From NCBI RefSeq assembly GCF_013394165.1, contig NZ_CP041330.1, positions 496,001 through 560,000 of the forward strand: DNA of 64,000 nt, written 5' to 3'. Below, one piece after another: positions 16,578-26,090 of the stretch. The position numbers were made by a program, and so were the translations under genes. Source of the stretch: Pseudoalteromonas sp. Scap06 (GTDB taxonomy: Bacteria; Pseudomonadota; Gammaproteobacteria; Enterobacterales; Alteromonadaceae). The notes below the pieces were generated by a model. It saw only the letters and a program-made list of their open reading frames with translations. It did not search any database and was not told where the DNA came from. Each line of letters begins with the position of its first letter. Position 1 is the stretch's first letter.

Positions 16578-17690
16578 CTATATAATATTTTTTCCCTGCT
16601 CCGGATCGCGCGATTCATCGGCTTGCTCGCGAATATCATCCGTATCACTGCTTACATCATCAATACTGTGTTCATGCTCTGTGGTTTTATGTTTTTGAGT
16701 ATGTGGTTTCTCTTTAGTTTTTTCTGTTGTCTCTGTTTTAGCTTCGCTTGCTGTGGGGTAAATATCTTCACCTTGGCTATTGAGTAATACACGCTCTCTA
16801 GCATCGTCAGGCATACTTATATTATGTTGCGTAAAACTGTTAATTAACTCTCGCATTAGCTGTGAGGCTACTTTAACAATGCTGTATTGTTCGCCGTTGA
16901 CCCAAAAGTAAACAGTAAAATTGATAGTGGCGGAGCCTAAGTTATCAACCAATACTTGAGGAGGTGGATCGCTAAGCACAGAGTTTTGTTTTTTTATAAC
17001 ACTAATAGCAAGACTTTGTGCGCCGCGAATGTCATTATCGTAGCCAATACCGATTGTGAAATGACCGCGCATCTTTGGATTAGCGGTTAAGTTTTTAATG
17101 GTATTTTTATACACAGTCGCATTGGGTATTTGAATATGATTGCCATCGAAGTCAACTAAAGTGGTTGCCCGTGCAGTTACTTTTTTAACTATACCTATTC
17201 TGCTATCTACTTCTATTACATCATCAATTTTAAATGGACGTTGTACACTCAAAAGTAAACTGGCAATAAAGTTCTCAGCAATATCCCGAAAGGCAAACCC
17301 TAAAATAAGGCCTATTAACCCAGTGCCACTCATAATAGCGACCGCGAATTCAGTCAAGCCAGCCAAACGTAAGAAAAGGTAAAACCCAAGTAAAATAATT
17401 AAGGTACTAATACCACGCCTAGCAACTAGGTGTACTAATTTACTGTTGGTTATGTAAGTAACGGGCTTTATTAACAAGCGTGATAATGGGGTGGCGATTA
17501 AATAACTAATCACCAAAATAATAATCCCTAGAAACAAAGTGGGCAGTAATTGCACGAATGAGTGTAGTAATTGCACGCTTTGCTCTTTTAAAAAGTCCCA
17601 TGAAACCGAGTTTGGCTGAACGGTGTCGATTGCAGGAATAGATGCGTTATTAGCGAGTGTTGCAATTAAAGCGCTGAGCATAGGAGCCAT
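16578..17690 (-). CDS. MscS-family mechanosensitive channel
   Basis: 370 residues. Three membrane helices (about 43-65, 85-105, 110-135) end in the pore-lining helix with the FAVAIMSGTGLIGLILGFAFRDIAENFIASLLL segment. Then comes the MscS beta domain (PFKIDDVIEVDSRIGIVKKVTARATTLVDFDGNHIQIPNATVYKNTIKNLT) and the alpha/beta cage. It releases solutes under hypo-osmotic shock at the inner membrane. A charged tail of about 55 residues, rich in Thr, Glu, Asp and His, follows the cage and is unlike E. coli MscS. Its stop abuts a heptamer array. Confidence 0.92.
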   Translation of the reverse strand: MAPMLSALIATLANNASIPAIDTVQPNSVSWDFLKEQSVQLLHSFVQLLPTLFLGIIILVISYLIATPLSRLLIKPVTYITNSKLVHLVARRGISTLIILLGFYLFLRLAGLTEFAVAIMSGTGLIGLILGFAFRDIAENFIASLLLSVQRPFKIDDVIEVDSRIGIVKKVTARATTLVDFDGNHIQIPNATVYKNTIKNLTANPKMRGHFTIGIGYDNDIRGAQSLAISVIKKQNSVLSDPPPQVLVDNLGSATINFTVYFWVNGEQYSIVKVASQLMRELINSFTQHNISMPDDARERVLLNSQGEDIYPTASEAKTETTEKTKEKPHTQKHKTTEHEHSIDDVSSDTDDIREQADESRDPEQGKNII

Positions 17691-17803
17691 CCGTGTTAGG
17701 TTGAGTTAATTAGGGTCTGTGTAAAACAATAGCAGCAAGTTTAATACCAAGGAGTATTTGTTTGGCAAACATCTTGCAATTAATTAGGAAAAGGGAGTTA
17801 ACT

Positions 17804-18751
17804 ATGAGTGACTTTAAGCGTGGCCAAAGAGCCAAGCAGCCTAACCATATCCCTCTGCGTGGCTGGTGGGATATTGCAAAGCGAATTATAAAACAAATGA
17901 GCCGTGATAATTTATCTTTGGTGGCAGCAGGCGTGGCCTTTTATGCACTTCTTGCTATTTTTCCTGCCATTGCGGCGTTGGTGTCTGTGTATGCTTATTT
18001 TGCTTCACCGAATGATATTAGTGCGTATTTAAGTCAATTTATGGCTTTATTGCCGCAAAGTACCCAAGAGATTATTTTGTCTCAGGTTTCGAGTCTTGCG
18101 CAAAAGTCTCAAACCAGTTTAAGTCTTAGCGCACTAGGCACTTTACTGATCACTATTTGGAGCAGCTCTAAGGGCAGCCAAGCTTTGATCACCGCGTGTA
18201 ATATTAGTTATCAAGAATACGAAAAGCGTTCATTTTTTAAGGCGCAACTTGTACGTTTACTATTTTCAGTGGGCGCGATTGTGGTGGCGGTTATAGCATT
18301 GGTAATTATCGGTATATTACCGTTAGCACTTAACCTGTTAGGAATAAAAGAAAGTATTGATTTTTTAATCATGCTTATCTCATGGCCATTACTGGCACTA
18401 ACCTTTAACTTTGCATTGTTAATTTTATATCGTTACGCGCCTCACAGAAAAGCAGCTAAGTGGCGCTGGGTTACCGTAGGCTCATTCACTGCCACAGTAT
18501 TATGGATTGTGGCATCTTTTGGCTTTTCATTTTATGTATCTCACTTTGCCAGTTACAACGAAACATATGGCTCTTTAGGCGGGGTGGTTATTATGCTTAT
18601 GTGGCTATTTATTAGCGCTTATATCATTATTTTAGGAGCTACAATTAATGCAGCGTTAGAGCAGCAAACAGCGCAAGACAGCACAGTAGGCCCAGATAAA
18701 AAAAGAGGGCAGCGAGGTGCTTATGTTGCAGACCACCTCGATACTAAATAA
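17804..18751 (+). CDS. YihY/BrkB family inner-membrane protein
   Basis: 315 residues from the ATG at 17804, which has AAGGGAG at proper spacing. An in-frame TTG at 17762 lacks an RBS. About six membrane helices carry the family segments LVAAGVAFYALLAIFPAIAALVSVYAY, TIWSSSKGSQALITACN and FASYNETYGSLGGVVIMLMWLFISAYIIILGATINAALE. The family was once mislabelled as ribonuclease BN; its function is not firmly known. Monocistronic and divergent from the MscS gene. Confidence 0.9.
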   Translation: MSDFKRGQRAKQPNHIPLRGWWDIAKRIIKQMSRDNLSLVAAGVAFYALLAIFPAIAALVSVYAYFASPNDISAYLSQFMALLPQSTQEIILSQVSSLAQKSQTSLSLSALGTLLITIWSSSKGSQALITACNISYQEYEKRSFFKAQLVRLLFSVGAIVVAVIALVIIGILPLALNLLGIKESIDFLIMLISWPLLALTFNFALLILYRYAPHRKAAKWRWVTVGSFTATVLWIVASFGFSFYVSHFASYNETYGSLGGVVIMLMWLFISAYIIILGATINAALEQQTAQDSTVGPDKKRGQRGAYVADHLDTK

Positions 18752-19129
18752 TCTGAACTCTGGATAATAAATCTATCTCAAGCAGCTATTTTCAGCACAA
18801 TTACGTTGAATCTACAGACCCTAGCTATTAACGCGTAAGTTCGCCTTGTTTTCATTTAAAATCTCTGGCTATACCCGATTACCATCTTTTATATATTTAA
18901 CTAAGCGTCAATTGCCGTTAGCTGAGCCATGTTTGGCATTTGTGCATGGATTATTTGCTATTTATATTTGTTTAGTTAATTAAATAAATATTATAATGCA
19001 AATGGTTATCATTTTTAATTTTATTGCTGTGCTTAATTATGTGGTAGCAGTATAACGTTTCAGGTTTGGACGAAGTGTAATTTGGTTTCTATATGGTGGG
19101 ACTAAGCTGCATTGATAAGGCAAATAATA
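18752..19129. other. Spacer before the PepSY iron operon
   Basis: 378 bases with no gene or repeat that I can support. It is AT-rich towards its 3' end and holds the Fur-like box at 18999-19017. Confidence 0.5.
18999..19017 (+). promoter_or_regulatory. Candidate Fur box
   Basis: GCAAATGGTTATCATTTTT matches about 14 of 19 positions of the Fur consensus GATAATGATWATCATTATC, with the right half best. It lies about 110 bases before the first gene of a PepSY/PiuB operon, where iron control would be expected. Prediction only. Confidence 0.55.
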
Positions 19130-19417
19130 ATGAATAAAAAACACACTTTTACAGCAACTAAGCGACGCCATATTCTGGCTTGTTTACTTGCGTTAATTAC
19201 GGCTGTAGTGATGATCCCTGGCATGACTACCTATTTACCTTTCGCTATGGAAGAGCAGATATTAATACCTATAATGCTTTTTCCTTTTATTTGGACTGCG
19301 TTATTTATATACGCTTACATGGCTAAAAGCGCATGGCAGCCTTTTATTGTTATGTTAGTTATTTTGTTAAGCCATGCAGGGCTTAGTTTTATGGCTTTAC
19401 AAGGAGGACAGGGATGA
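19130..19417 (+). CDS. Small four-helix membrane protein of the PepSY iron operon (DUF3649-like)
   Basis: 95 residues from the ATG at 19130 (the upstream TTG at 19112 is less likely). Three to four hydrophobic helices include ILACLLALITAVVMIPGM and IMLFPFIWTALFIYAYMA, followed by KSAWQPF. The W-x(n)-AxSAW pattern resembles DUF3649 proteins often found beside PiuB-type genes. The family assignment is from memory and moderate. It overlaps the next gene by four bases (ATGA). Confidence 0.7.
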   Translation: MNKKHTFTATKRRHILACLLALITAVVMIPGMTTYLPFAMEEQILIPIMLFPFIWTALFIYAYMAKSAWQPFIVMLVILLSHAGLSFMALQGGQG

Positions 19418-21021
19418 GATCTATTTCACTAAAAAAGCTATTTTTACTGCATAGTTGGGTTGGTATTGTTACAGGTATTTTGCTCTTTATTGTTTGCTTT
19501 ACCGGTGCGTTAGCTGTACTTAGCCGCCCAGAACTAAAAATTTGGGCCAACCCAGAGTTACATCAATTGGATACAGTGCCAAGTGAAAAGGTGATGACGT
19601 TAATTAACCATTATCACCAACAAGTACCAAAAGAGTTTGGTAAAAATATCCACGTGTATTTACCAACTGGGCATAATACGCATTTATTGACGATTTTATT
19701 TGAATCTCACGATGGCGATGAAAATTATGACGAAGAGGCTGCTTATGCTTACCAATTTGACCCTCGTAATTTTAATTTGGTAAACCAATATTATGGTGCT
19801 GCAGATTATTTTTATGAGCACCGTAAAACTGATGCGCCATCGTTTATTGGGCATTTTCATGCTGACTTACATTTAGGCAGACCAATAGGGCTTATTCTTA
19901 CTGGCTTTTTAGGTTTAACTTTATTGGTGTCTGTTGTGACGGGCTTATTTATTCACCGCCAAATAATAAAAGAGCTATTTACATTTAGACGTAAAAAAGG
20001 TCTTGATGTGGTAGTGAACGATGCACACAAAGTGATGGGTATTTGGGGAAGCGTTTTTCATGCCATCATCGGCTTTACAGGAGCTTTTTTAGGTCTTGCA
20101 ACCGTTATATTACTTCCCGCCGCCGCTTTTGTGAGTTTTGGTGGAGATCAAGATAAGTTGGTGGAAAAATTTACCGCGATGCCTGAAACCATTGTTTCTA
20201 ATAATTACCAAGCAACAGCTGTAGATACTATTTTGCTTGATGCCCAAACACGTTACCCAAAAGCGAAAGTTATTGATTTAACTGTTATGGCGCATAATGA
20301 TGCGAATGCTCAAGTTTACTTACGTCTTATTGGCGGCGATGCAGTTGCATCACAATTACTGCAATACAGCGGAGATGGTAAGTTTAGTAAATCAATGAGT
20401 AGCTTTGGTGACATTCCTGGCCCTGCTATTAAAGTACTTGAATTATTATTCCCGCTACACTTTGGTAATTTTGCGGGCGTTTTTGTAAAGTTAGTTTGGG
20501 CACTCCTTGGTTTAACTACTGCATTATTACCACTTTCTGGAATTATGATGTGGTTAACCAAGCGCACAAGGGGTAGCAATCCGACTCTTTCTGAAGTGGC
20601 TTATCAACGATGGAATAGGGTTATTATCGGTAGCTGTGGAGGCTTAGTATTGGCTACTGCCATATTATTCCCTTTGCAAGTATTACTTAATAACTTCATC
20701 CCAGTACAATTGCACAATGGCTACTTCGGACCTTTATTTTTTCTTTCATGGCTAGTTTGGTGTTTATTTGCAGTGTTACCGATTAATTATTATCGTTATT
20801 TGCAAGTCACACTGCTTATAACTGGTGGTTCGTGCATGTCTGTGTTGCCTTTAAACATGTTACTGTCGTCAAGCCATGCTTTTAGTTCAAATAACACGCT
20901 AGTTACTGTTGTTGATATTAGTTTTTTATTTATTGGTGGCTTAATAATCTATGTAAGTCAGCGGATCATGGCTAAGCGACAAGTACTAATAAAGCCAACA
21001 ACACAAGAGGTGACTATATGA
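19414..21021 (+). CDS. PepSY-associated TM protein, PiuB-like (iron uptake related)
   Basis: 535 residues. The N-terminal helix after KKLFLLHSWVGIVTGILLFIVCFTGALAVLSRPELKIW is the hallmark of PepSY_TM proteins. It carries histidines on membrane helices (LHSW; SVFHAIIGFTGAFLGL; FPLHFGNFAGVFVKLVWALLGL), and paired histidines suggest haem or quinone-linked redox. Relatives act in ferric-siderophore reduction or uptake at the inner membrane. It overlaps both neighbours by four bases. Confidence 0.88.
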   Translation: MRSISLKKLFLLHSWVGIVTGILLFIVCFTGALAVLSRPELKIWANPELHQLDTVPSEKVMTLINHYHQQVPKEFGKNIHVYLPTGHNTHLLTILFESHDGDENYDEEAAYAYQFDPRNFNLVNQYYGAADYFYEHRKTDAPSFIGHFHADLHLGRPIGLILTGFLGLTLLVSVVTGLFIHRQIIKELFTFRRKKGLDVVVNDAHKVMGIWGSVFHAIIGFTGAFLGLATVILLPAAAFVSFGGDQDKLVEKFTAMPETIVSNNYQATAVDTILLDAQTRYPKAKVIDLTVMAHNDANAQVYLRLIGGDAVASQLLQYSGDGKFSKSMSSFGDIPGPAIKVLELLFPLHFGNFAGVFVKLVWALLGLTTALLPLSGIMMWLTKRTRGSNPTLSEVAYQRWNRVIIGSCGGLVLATAILFPLQVLLNNFIPVQLHNGYFGPLFFLSWLVWCLFAVLPINYYRYLQVTLLITGGSCMSVLPLNMLLSSSHAFSSNNTLVTVVDISFLFIGGLIIYVSQRIMAKRQVLIKPTTQEVTI

Positions 21022-21251
21022 CAGTTATTTATTTAATACTTGGATGTGGATTGTTAGTTGTAAGTAGCTTATTACTAAGATTGATGCGCCCAGCAAGCAC
21101 TTGGCTAAGTCTCGTTGTGTTTATTGGCGCACTTATCTGTTTTATAGCTGAGTATGGAAGTATTGCAGGTTCTTTTGTTAGTATTGCTTCGGCTTTATTG
21201 ATAAATTTAATGGTTGCTTTTGTATTTGGTAAATCTATTTCAGTGCGCTAA
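21018..21251 (+). CDS. Small hydrophobic protein ending the PepSY operon (DUF3325-like?)
   Basis: 77 residues with two to three membrane helices (VIYLILGCGLLVVSSLLL, WLSLVVFIGALICFIA, IASALLINLMVAFVF). The ATG overlaps the previous stop (ATGA), which supports real coupled translation. Many PiuB operons carry a small DUF3325 protein in this position, but I cannot confirm the family from sequence. Confidence 0.65.
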   Translation: MTVIYLILGCGLLVVSSLLLRLMRPASTWLSLVVFIGALICFIAEYGSIAGSFVSIASALLINLMVAFVFGKSISVR

Positions 21252-21276
21252 ATTATAGCATTAACATTCCGAAATA

Positions 21277-21328
21277 AGGGGCAGTTTAGTACCCGCGCTA
21301 TAACTGAGCGAGCGTATTAACTGCCTTT
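21277..21328. terminator. Possible bidirectional terminator between the PepSY operon and the GGDEF-EAL gene
   Basis: AAGGGGCAGTT pairs with AACTGCCTTT across a 30-base loop that can itself fold weakly. It sits between convergent genes and its end touches the stop of the minus-strand gene. No clean T tract, so low confidence. Confidence 0.35.
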
Positions 21329-24300
21329 AGTCTAAATTAATCACTTGGTCTGTTTTTATCAGCTGCATAAACGAGGTTTTGTGCAACGGCTTTGAAAACA
21401 AATAGCCTTGGCCATAATCACAACCAGCCTCAAGTAATAAATCCATTTGTAATTTTGTTTCTATGCCTTCGGCAATTACTTTTAAACCAAGCTGATGAGC
21501 CATCATAATAATTGCTTCACATAAGGCCAGCTCCTGGCTGTCTTTTTGAATATTATCAACAAAGCGTTTATCGATTTTTAGGTAGTCGGTATCCATTTCT
21601 TGTAAGTAAGCAAGCGATGAGTAACCAGTACCAAAATCATCGAGTGCTAATTGCATCCCTGATTTAACCAAGGCTTTTAGGCGGCTTTGGGTCAGTTCTT
21701 CAGGATTAACCATCAAGCCTTCAGTAATTTCTGCCACAATGCTCGATGCAGGTAAGTTTGCTGTCTCAAGCATGCCATACCAATCGTCTATACCACTGTC
21801 TGTGGTTGCGAGCTGCACCGGCGATACGTTAATACTAATTTGAAATTCATCTTGAATGTGTTTTTTAATATCATTAAGTGTTTGCAGTGCTTCAGTAAAT
21901 ACAAATTGACCGAGCGCATTTATTTGTCTGGTTTCTTCAGCTAAGGGAATAAAGTCAGCTGGGCTGATCAGCCCTTTTTCTGGGTGTTGCCATCGAATAA
22001 GCCCTTCGGCTTTATGAACGTGTAAATCATCAAGGGATACAATAGGCTGATAATATAACTCAAATTGCTCTAGCTCTATGGCTGAGCGAAGCTCTTTGAG
22101 CAACTGCATTCTTGCATTTGCATCTTCACGCATATCATGTGAGAAAAATTCAAAGTCATTTCGGCCGCTATTTTTTGCCTTATACATAGCTTGATCTGCG
22201 GCTTTAAGCAGTTGCTCTGGGTTTTGGCCATCATCTGGCGCGCAGGCAATACCAATGCTGGCACTGATATACACTTTTTCATCTTCAATAAAAATAGTCG
22301 AAGCAAGGCTAAGTAGCAGTGATTTTGCTATTTTTTTAATATTATCGCCACCGCGTAAGTCACTAAACACAATAACAAATTCATCGCCACCAATACGGGC
22401 TACAAAGTCAGCCTCTTTGGCTGTTTGCACAATTCGCTCAGATACTAATTTAAGTAATCTATCGCCATAATGATGGCCTAACGTATCATTAATATCTTTA
22501 AAGTGATCAATATCTAACAGCATAATGACCAGTTTTTGGTCGTGGTTGTTTACGCGCGTAAAGCGTTTATTTAACCGCTCTTTTAGTTCTAGTCGATTAG
22601 GTAAGTCGGTTAAATGATCAAAATGAGCTTGTCGCCAAATTAGCTCGTCTGCTTGTTTTTTCTCGGTTAGATCGGTAAAAATAGCAATACGACTAGTTGG
22701 GGCTTTATTTTTATCGTAAATAGTATCTATGGTTAACCATTCAACATACAGCTCGCCATTTTTACGACGATTGGTTATTTCACCTTGCCAGCGGCCAGTT
22801 TTATTTATTGATTGCCACATGTAGTCATAAAACTCTTTATCATGTTTACCCGATGATAAAATACCCACCGTTTTATTGAGTACTTCTTTTCGAGAATACA
22901 AGGTCGTTTTACAAAACGAAGGGTTCACGTCATAAATAATGCCATTTTCATCCGTGATTGCCATACCTTCACTGCTGTTGTTGTAAACTAATGACGCTAA
23001 ATGCAAAGATTCTTGGTTTTGCTTTCGTTGCGTGATGTTACTAATAACAATTATAAACTCATCCGCTTTTTTCATTGGGCTGATTTTCGCTTCATAAAAC
23101 TGATTGTCTTGTTTATCTTCAAGCTCAACAGTGACAGGAGCGCTCAGGGTTGTTAAGTATCCTTCAATTTGTTTTAAATTGGCAATAGAGAATAAACACG
23201 ATAGCTTTTTAGGCGGTGTTGAATGGCTATAATTTAACGATTTAATAAGGCCACCGGTATCAAGTATATTGCCGTTGGCATCTACACGTAAAAAAGCATC
23301 AGGTAGTGCATTAAGCAAGCTATTGAGCTCGTCATGTTTATGTTTAAGGCATGCTTCAGCTGTTAAGCGAGTTTCAGCCATATATTTAAAACGATGATAG
23401 AGTCTATTTAGCTCAGGACTATTGGGCTGCTCGTTGTCATGAGGCATATTACCGGCTGCTAAGCGGTTAACGGCCTGCGTTAAACTTTTAATCGGGTTTA
23501 ATATGCTTTTATTAACTAATCGTCTGGCCAATACGGCTAAAAGCAAAATGGTCATTAAAAATCCTAAAACCATTTTTACAAAGTTAATATCTATTTGCTC
23601 AAGTGTTTCATCTATTGGTTGAGTAATATAAATAGAGAGCTTATTGTTATTGCCATCACGATAGAGTGTTGTTTGATGGAAAACTCTTCGGATACCATCT
23701 TTTCCTTTAAAAATAACACCAGCTTGCAAGTTATGCGCTAAATCGAACTTTTCCAATTTGTTGCCTAGTCTATCGGCTGAAAAAGGGTAGTTAGCTAAAA
23801 TACTACCGTTAGAGTCAGTAATGACAGCTCTGATTTCTGTCGATAAATTTAAAGTATTAAGTGCCGAGCTCCACCAGTCTAAAGCGATTACGGTCACAAT
23901 AACGCCTTCAATATCATTGCTTTCATTTAAAATAGGGTAAGCAAAGTTAATACTTTGAGCTTTGAGGCTGCGATCGTGTTGGAAATGGCCAATACTGAAC
24001 TCTTTACTGGCGAGCGCGTTTTTAAAATAGGGACGGTCACTAATGTTAATATTAGTGTCGCTACTTTTTGAGGTACAAATTAGGTCACCATTTTTATTTA
24101 CTATACCAATATTCGCGATATTACCATTGAGTGCCTTAACATCTAAAAAATACGCTGGACAAGTAGAGGGTAAAGATTGAATGTTTTTCTGTTTTTTTGC
24201 TAAAAACTCAGTAACTTTTTTGACATCATCAATCATGCTTTGTTGTTTAATAATTAGTTGCTCAGTGATGGTGCGCACTTTTGTCTCGTGCTCTTTAATG

Positions 24301-24419
24301 GCTGCGTCACGACTAAACCACAAGGTTACTAAAATAATAGCAGCAACAGGTATGCAAATTAGCATAAGAAGGCGGTAGAGTTGATGTTTTAATGATGAAG
24401 TAAAAATAGTCGTATCCAA
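21327..24419 (-). CDS. Membrane Cache-PAS-PAS-GGDEF-EAL cyclic-di-GMP signalling protein
   Basis: 1030 residues. Order: membrane helix (about 12-30), periplasmic double-Cache sensor (about 40-275; FLDVKALNGNIANIGIVNKNGDLICTS), second membrane helix (about 280-300), HAMP-like linker and coiled coil. Two PAS domains follow (NALPDAFLRVDANGNI; YNNSSEGMAITDENGIIYDVN with a PAC tail), then GGDEF with an intact GGDEF motif near 677-681, and EAL with variant AEGLIRW near 804. The EAL metal-binding segments (FQISINVSP; DDFGTGYSSLAYL) are present, so both cyclase and phosphodiesterase activity are possible. It probably ties an external ligand to biofilm or motility control. Confidence 0.93.
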   Translation of the reverse strand: MDTTIFTSSLKHQLYRLLMLICIPVAAIILVTLWFSRDAAIKEHETKVRTITEQLIIKQQSMIDDVKKVTEFLAKKQKNIQSLPSTCPAYFLDVKALNGNIANIGIVNKNGDLICTSKSSDTNINISDRPYFKNALASKEFSIGHFQHDRSLKAQSINFAYPILNESNDIEGVIVTVIALDWWSSALNTLNLSTEIRAVITDSNGSILANYPFSADRLGNKLEKFDLAHNLQAGVIFKGKDGIRRVFHQTTLYRDGNNNKLSIYITQPIDETLEQIDINFVKMVLGFLMTILLLAVLARRLVNKSILNPIKSLTQAVNRLAAGNMPHDNEQPNSPELNRLYHRFKYMAETRLTAEACLKHKHDELNSLLNALPDAFLRVDANGNILDTGGLIKSLNYSHSTPPKKLSCLFSIANLKQIEGYLTTLSAPVTVELEDKQDNQFYEAKISPMKKADEFIIVISNITQRKQNQESLHLASLVYNNSSEGMAITDENGIIYDVNPSFCKTTLYSRKEVLNKTVGILSSGKHDKEFYDYMWQSINKTGRWQGEITNRRKNGELYVEWLTIDTIYDKNKAPTSRIAIFTDLTEKKQADELIWRQAHFDHLTDLPNRLELKERLNKRFTRVNNHDQKLVIMLLDIDHFKDINDTLGHHYGDRLLKLVSERIVQTAKEADFVARIGGDEFVIVFSDLRGGDNIKKIAKSLLLSLASTIFIEDEKVYISASIGIACAPDDGQNPEQLLKAADQAMYKAKNSGRNDFEFFSHDMREDANARMQLLKELRSAIELEQFELYYQPIVSLDDLHVHKAEGLIRWQHPEKGLISPADFIPLAEETRQINALGQFVFTEALQTLNDIKKHIQDEFQISINVSPVQLATTDSGIDDWYGMLETANLPASSIVAEITEGLMVNPEELTQSRLKALVKSGMQLALDDFGTGYSSLAYLQEMDTDYLKIDKRFVDNIQKDSQELALCEAIIMMAHQLGLKVIAEGIETKLQMDLLLEAGCDYGQGYLFSKPLHKTSFMQLIKTDQVINLD

Positions 24420-25062
24420 ATTAGTGCAAAGTAGAGTGACGCTTGATAATCCTACTATAAATAACCATTGAAGTACTAAGGTTATATCTAAGATTTTGCA
24501 ATAAAATAGTGTTGCATATGATTGAAATATATTAATTTACGTATGAAAAACATGATGAAATAATAATTTAATCTCTTATATATTTACATAACAAATAAGG
24601 GCATGTTTAACCGCGACGCGAGGTTTGTAATCAAATGGGCAGTTGATAACTGCTCCTGCGTTATTCTACTGGCTTACATCCCTAAAAACCGAGCAAAGCT
24701 TCCGCGTCCCGCTCAAAGCCCTTACCTACATTCATGTAGGCAACAAAGAGTAAATCGACCCTAGGCAAAAAATGAAAAATAATCAATGTTCTGGCTGCTC
24801 ACAGTACCTAATATGGGTATTATGTCAACATCCGTCTTATTCTAAGTTTGATGGTAAATATTTAGTGTCATTATTAATAATTGGTGAGCTTAAGCCCGAT
24901 GATAAAAGTGAGTAAAGTGATGGTTTTCCTCCTCAACCTCATTGCGGTATCGAAACTTTCATTCATATTTTAAAAGTGTAATTTGAGCATGAAAATTAAA
25001 TGGGAAACAAAGAAGTGACTTGCTCCGGAGACGTGTAATGGATAAATACCGGTAGCGGTGTT
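24420..25062. other. 640-base spacer with two small hairpins
   Basis: I see no gene here. A GCGACGCGAGG stretch at 24613 resembles the mosaic repeats. The perfect hairpin GCAGTT-GAT-AACTGC lies at 24639-24653, and CCTACA-TTCA-TGTAGG at 24725-24740 follows a CCGCGTCCCGCTCAAAGCCC stretch. The 24610-24790 block looks like a dispersed repeat I cannot name. The remainder is AT-rich and plain. Confidence 0.45.
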
Positions 25063-25314
25063 ATGCACAGTGAAACGCCACTTGCTGATGCTGAACAAGG
25101 CTTACGTGACTTTCAGATTTGGCTCAATACGCCAAGCAATAACAAAATGCGTGAGCCGCAATGCCAGAATATCACAGAGCAACCAGTACTCAGTTTTACT
25201 AATCAACAAGGAGTTAGCCTAGAGCGATGGTTGAAGCATTGCAAATTAGTAGGTGAACCGTTTAATCAGCCAATTGCACAAATAGACCCGTTTGTGATGA
25301 TCACTGACGCTTAA
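25063..25314 (+). CDS. Hypothetical small soluble protein
   Basis: 83 residues, hydrophilic, no recognised domain, membrane helix or signal. The ATG is the first after an in-frame stop, and the RBS is weak (GGTAGCGG). There is no operon partner on this strand. Composition (acidic, with tryptophans in WLNTP and RWLKHCK) looks protein-like, so I keep it as a doubtful gene. Confidence 0.4.
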   Translation: MHSETPLADAEQGLRDFQIWLNTPSNNKMREPQCQNITEQPVLSFTNQQGVSLERWLKHCKLVGEPFNQPIAQIDPFVMITDA

Positions 25315-25389
25315 ATATGCTAAGCGGTTAGCGATTGTAAAAACATTTTTTTGGTTCACTGTCGTGATGTATTAATGCAGGAGTGACTT

Positions 25390-25632
25390 TTAAGCGAGAA
25401 GTTTTACTAACCAACTGTATTTTTTTACCATGTCGGTGTCTCCCTTTGCCGACTCCACAACCACGCCTGCACTAAAAGCACTAACGAGCCCCACTTTTGT
25501 TGCGGCAAAACGTTTGGCTCGATATTTTATTGCCGTAAGGTGCTGACGCTTTAGCTCAGATTGTATCGCCACTTCTTTGTGGAGCTGTTGCACTCGAGCG
25601 TCCGGTGAATTGATCAAATAATTGATTAACAT
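25390..25632 (-). CDS. Small hypothetical protein, YqjK-like position
   Basis: 80 residues: basic N-terminal helix (QQLHKEVAIQSELKRQHLTAIKYRAKRF), then a short hydrophobic stretch (GLVSAFSAGVVV). Third gene after DUF883 and holin-type genes, 13 bases from the latter, matching the yqjD-yqjE-yqjK order of enterics. Function unknown; the family label rests on context. Confidence 0.65.
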   Translation of the reverse strand: MLINYLINSPDARVQQLHKEVAIQSELKRQHLTAIKYRAKRFAATKVGLVSAFSAGVVVESAKGDTDMVKKYSWLVKLLA

Positions 25633-25645
25633 AATTGTGTATGCC

Positions 25646-26086
25646 TTATAACTTAAGCAGCTGCTTTAGACTATTTAGCGTTTTAGTAAAACCAATTTTT
25701 TTGCTTAGATAAACTGCATTTCGCCATAGCCAAATTAAGCATAGAATTTGTAGGCTGATCACTACAGTAATACTCAGCCAAATCGAGCTAAATAAATCAA
25801 AAGTAGCAAAGCCTACAATACCTAAAAATCCCACCCACAATAACACCAAGCCACTGGCAAAACATCCTAGTAAAATAGTGATCAGTGCTAAGGATCTTAG
25901 CGATAGCTTCCACTCTGCTATTGCCAGCTGATGTGTCAACTTTCCTTGTTGACGGTAATCATCCTTGAGCTGCGCTGCATAGTCAGCAAGCTTGGCAACA
26001 TGATCTTGCCAGTCATCCGCATTTGTTGCTGATGATTGCGAATCCGTCGCTTGTGATTCGCTTGATGTTAAATCTGGGTTTTGCAT
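25646..26086 (-). CDS. Phage-holin-family (YqjE-like) membrane protein
   Basis: 146 residues: Ser/Asp-rich start, a helix (WQDHVAKLADYAAQLKDDYRQQGKLTHQLAIAEWKLSLRSL), two strong membrane helices (ALITILLGCFASGLVLLWVGFLGIV and IWLSITVVISLQILCLIWLW) and a basic tail. This is the layout of the putative Actinobacteriophage-holin/YqjE family, which is a chromosomal envelope protein and not lytic as far as known. It starts 4 bases after the DUF883 gene. Confidence 0.75.
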   Translation of the reverse strand: MQNPDLTSSESQATDSQSSATNADDWQDHVAKLADYAAQLKDDYRQQGKLTHQLAIAEWKLSLRSLALITILLGCFASGLVLLWVGFLGIVGFATFDLFSSIWLSITVVISLQILCLIWLWRNAVYLSKKIGFTKTLNSLKQLLKL

Positions 26087-26090
26087 GGTA

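Noticed and set aside
25646..26086. Prophage lysis holin
   Set aside because: The gene sits in a yqjD-yqjE-yqjK-like trio with no phage genes around, so a chromosomal envelope protein is more likely.
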